A stretch of DNA of 16,115 nucleotides, taken from positions 1-16,115 of the forward strand of contig CAAGHW010000031.1 of assembly GCA_900769765.1 (NCBI GenBank). The letters run 5' to 3'. Both the position numbers and the translations under genes were made by a program. Below, piece after piece: positions 15,121 through 16,115 of this stretch; position 1 is the first letter of the stretch; every line of letters starts with the position of its first letter. The notes under the pieces were generated by a model, which ran no database searches, was not told the DNA's origin, and worked only from the letters and a program-made list of their open reading frames with translations. This DNA is from Bacteroidaceae bacterium. GTDB taxonomy: Bacteria > Bacteroidota > Bacteroidia > Bacteroidales > Bacteroidaceae.

Positions 15121-15305
15121 GCCGATTATTATCAGCCCATGATACGGGCATGCAATACTTTAGGTCTCTGAGTCAGCTCAAATGACGTAATCTAGCCAAT
15201 TAGTCGGGTGTGACGCGAAGAGGGTTTCCTTAGTTCCGATTTCCGTTAGGGACGCGGGAGAAGTGTTGGAAATGATGGAATTATTAACTTTTTAAACGAA
15301 TTAAA
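15121..15305 (+). promoter_or_regulatory. Long structured leader of the rplM-rpsI operon (candidate ribosomal-protein leader)
   Basis: About 185 bases lie between the predicted transcription start and the GTG of rplM, against 9-48 bases for the other protein genes with a visible promoter here. The leader is richer in GC than the AT-rich DNA around it. Possible short stems are GCCC/GGGC (15135-15138 with 15146-15149), TGAG/CTCA around TCAG (15169-15180), CGCG/CGCG (15214-15217 with 15253-15256), and inside it TCCTTA/TAGGGA (15227-15232 with 15247-15252). A tiny 10-codon frame (15139-15171) is present but has no support. The last ~40 bases are AT-rich and single-stranded in look. An autoregulatory site for L13 is a fair guess; L13 represses its own operon in E. 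coli. No known riboswitch was recognised. Confidence 0.5.
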
Positions 15306-15767
15306 GTGGATACTTTAAGCTACAAAACAATTTCAGCAAACAAAGCAACTGCTCAGAAAGAGTGGGTTGTTATCGATGCTACAGACCAGGTTCTTGGTCG
15401 TCTTGGCACAAAGGTTGCCAAGTTGTTGAGAGGTAAATACAAACCAAGTTTCACTCCTAACGTGGACTGTGGTGACAATGTAATCATCATCAACGCAGAC
15501 AAGGTGAGAATGACCGGTAACAAATGGACAGACCGCATCTACTTGAGATTCTCAGGTTATCCCGGTGGTCAGAAGCAGTTCACTCCAGCAGATGTTGCTG
15601 CAGGTTACAAAGGTTACGAGCGTCTTATCAAGCACGTTGTAAGAGGTATGCTTCCCAAGAATCGTCTTGGCAACCATATTTTGAATAACCTCTACATTTA
15701 TGAAGGTGCTGAGCACCCACATGCAGCTCAGGCTCCTAAAACAATTGATATTAACTCTTATAAATAA
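15306..15767 (+). CDS. rplM: 50S ribosomal protein L13 (uL13)
   Basis: A 153-residue protein with full L13 character: WVVIDATDQVLGRLGTKVAKLL (residues 20-41), the basic segment RGKYKPSFTPNVDCGDNVIIINA, then VRMTGNKW, YPGG and GMLPKNRLGNHILNNL. It binds 23S rRNA early in large-subunit assembly. The start is GTG at 15306; this gives the MDTLSYKTISANKAT N-terminus known in Bacteroides L13, and no nearby in-frame ATG would fit. It is followed after seven bases by rpsI, the universal partner. Codon use favours the clean, high-expression set compared with the neighbouring genes. Confidence 0.97.
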   Translation: MDTLSYKTISANKATAQKEWVVIDATDQVLGRLGTKVAKLLRGKYKPSFTPNVDCGDNVIIINADKVRMTGNKWTDRIYLRFSGYPGGQKQFTPADVAAGYKGYERLIKHVVRGMLPKNRLGNHILNNLYIYEGAEHPHAAQAPKTIDINSYK

Positions 15768-15774
15768 TTAGCAG

Positions 15775-16115
15775 ATGGAAATGGTAAATGCATTAGGTCG
15801 CCGCAAGAGCGCTGTTGCCCGTATCTACGTAACTGAAGGTACTGGTAAAATTACTATCAACAAGAAGGATCTGCAGGATTATTTCCCATCAAGCATTCTA
15901 CAGTACGTTGTTAAGCAGCCGCTTACTACTTTGAATGTTGCTGAGAAATATGACATCAAAGTAAACTTGGACGGTGGCGGTTTCACAGGTCAGTCACAGG
16001 CTTTGCGTCTTGCAATTGCTCGTGCATTGGTTAAGATCAACGCTGACGACAAGAAGGCTTTGCGTGTTGAAGGCTTCCTTACTCGCGATGCTCGTGAGGT
16101 TGAGCGTAAGAAACC
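15775..16115 (+). CDS. rpsI: 30S ribosomal protein S9 (uS9), 3' partial
   Basis: The ATG at 15775 opens a frame that runs off the window after 113 codons. The visible part starts MEMVNALGRRKSAVARIYV and contains YFPSSILQYVVKQPL, the Gly-rich VNLDGGGFTGQSQALRLAIARAL, and FLTRDAREVERKKP, which are the S9 landmarks. Only the basic C-terminal tail (usually ending in KR and reaching the ribosomal P-site tRNA) is missing. It lies seven bases after rplM in the conserved rplM-rpsI operon. An internal ATG at 15781 is a less likely start. Confidence 0.97.
   Translation, partial: MEMVNALGRRKSAVARIYVTEGTGKITINKKDLQDYFPSSILQYVVKQPLTTLNVAEKYDIKVNLDGGGFTGQSQALRLAIARALVKINADDKKALRVEGFLTRDAREVERKK

Noticed and set aside
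1..16115. CRISPR arrays, insertion sequences, phage or toxin-antitoxin genes
   Set aside because: No regularly spaced repeats, transposase or integrase motifs, target-site duplications or small paired genes were seen; most of the window is ordinary core genome plus an uptake operon.

Overview
The window is chromosomal DNA from a member of the Bacteroidales (Bacteroides/Prevotella/Muribaculaceae type). The evidence is the promoter style (TTTG, about 20 bases, then TAnnTTTG, seen several times), the bamD-rpoZ-DUF4293 gene order, a Bacteroidetes-type RNA polymerase omega subunit, a DUF4374 lipoprotein next to a TonB-dependent receptor, and the rplM-rpsI pair. The genus cannot be fixed from the sequence alone. 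All protein genes read on the + strand; the only minus-strand gene seen is one tRNA.

Layout. 1-3087 is the 3' part of a large secreted multidomain glycoside hydrolase family 16 enzyme: a carbohydrate-binding module, two copies of an unnamed ~270-residue module, the GH16 catalytic domain with EIDIWE, and a C-terminal sorting-type tail. 3203-4875 is a housekeeping group (bamD, rpoZ, DUF4293) with its own promoter, closed by a perfect 52-base palindrome. 5026-5997 is a cytoplasmic DsbA-family (CTWC) thiol oxidoreductase, followed by another perfect hairpin. 6103-6552 is a PrxQ/Bcp peroxiredoxin behind a near-ideal promoter, and 6625-7545 is an MscS-type mechanosensitive channel. 7546-8008 is a 463-base gene-free stretch with a terminator, small inverted repeats and a diverged direct repeat. 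8009-9703 is a SulP/SLC26 anion transporter with a STAS domain, closed by a strong terminator.

9885-14854 holds three co-oriented genes: a TonB-dependent receptor, a DUF4374 lipoprotein and a four-helix PepSY membrane protein. This matches the known xusABC xenosiderophore-uptake operon of Bacteroides thetaiotaomicron in order and families. The receptor would import ferric siderophore, the lipoprotein would capture it at the surface, and the PepSY protein would act at the inner membrane, probably in iron release. A hairpin and a minus-strand tRNA-Leu(CAA) follow. The window ends with rplM (GTG start) and the beginning of rpsI, preceded by an unusually long (~185 base) leader that looks like a ribosomal-protein regulatory leader.

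The strongest points for follow-up are the rplM leader, the Xus-type iron locus, the duplicated unnamed module in the GH16 protein, the two long U-less palindromes flanking the DsbA-family gene, and the repeat-rich spacer before the SulP gene. No CRISPR array, insertion sequence or phage gene was seen.
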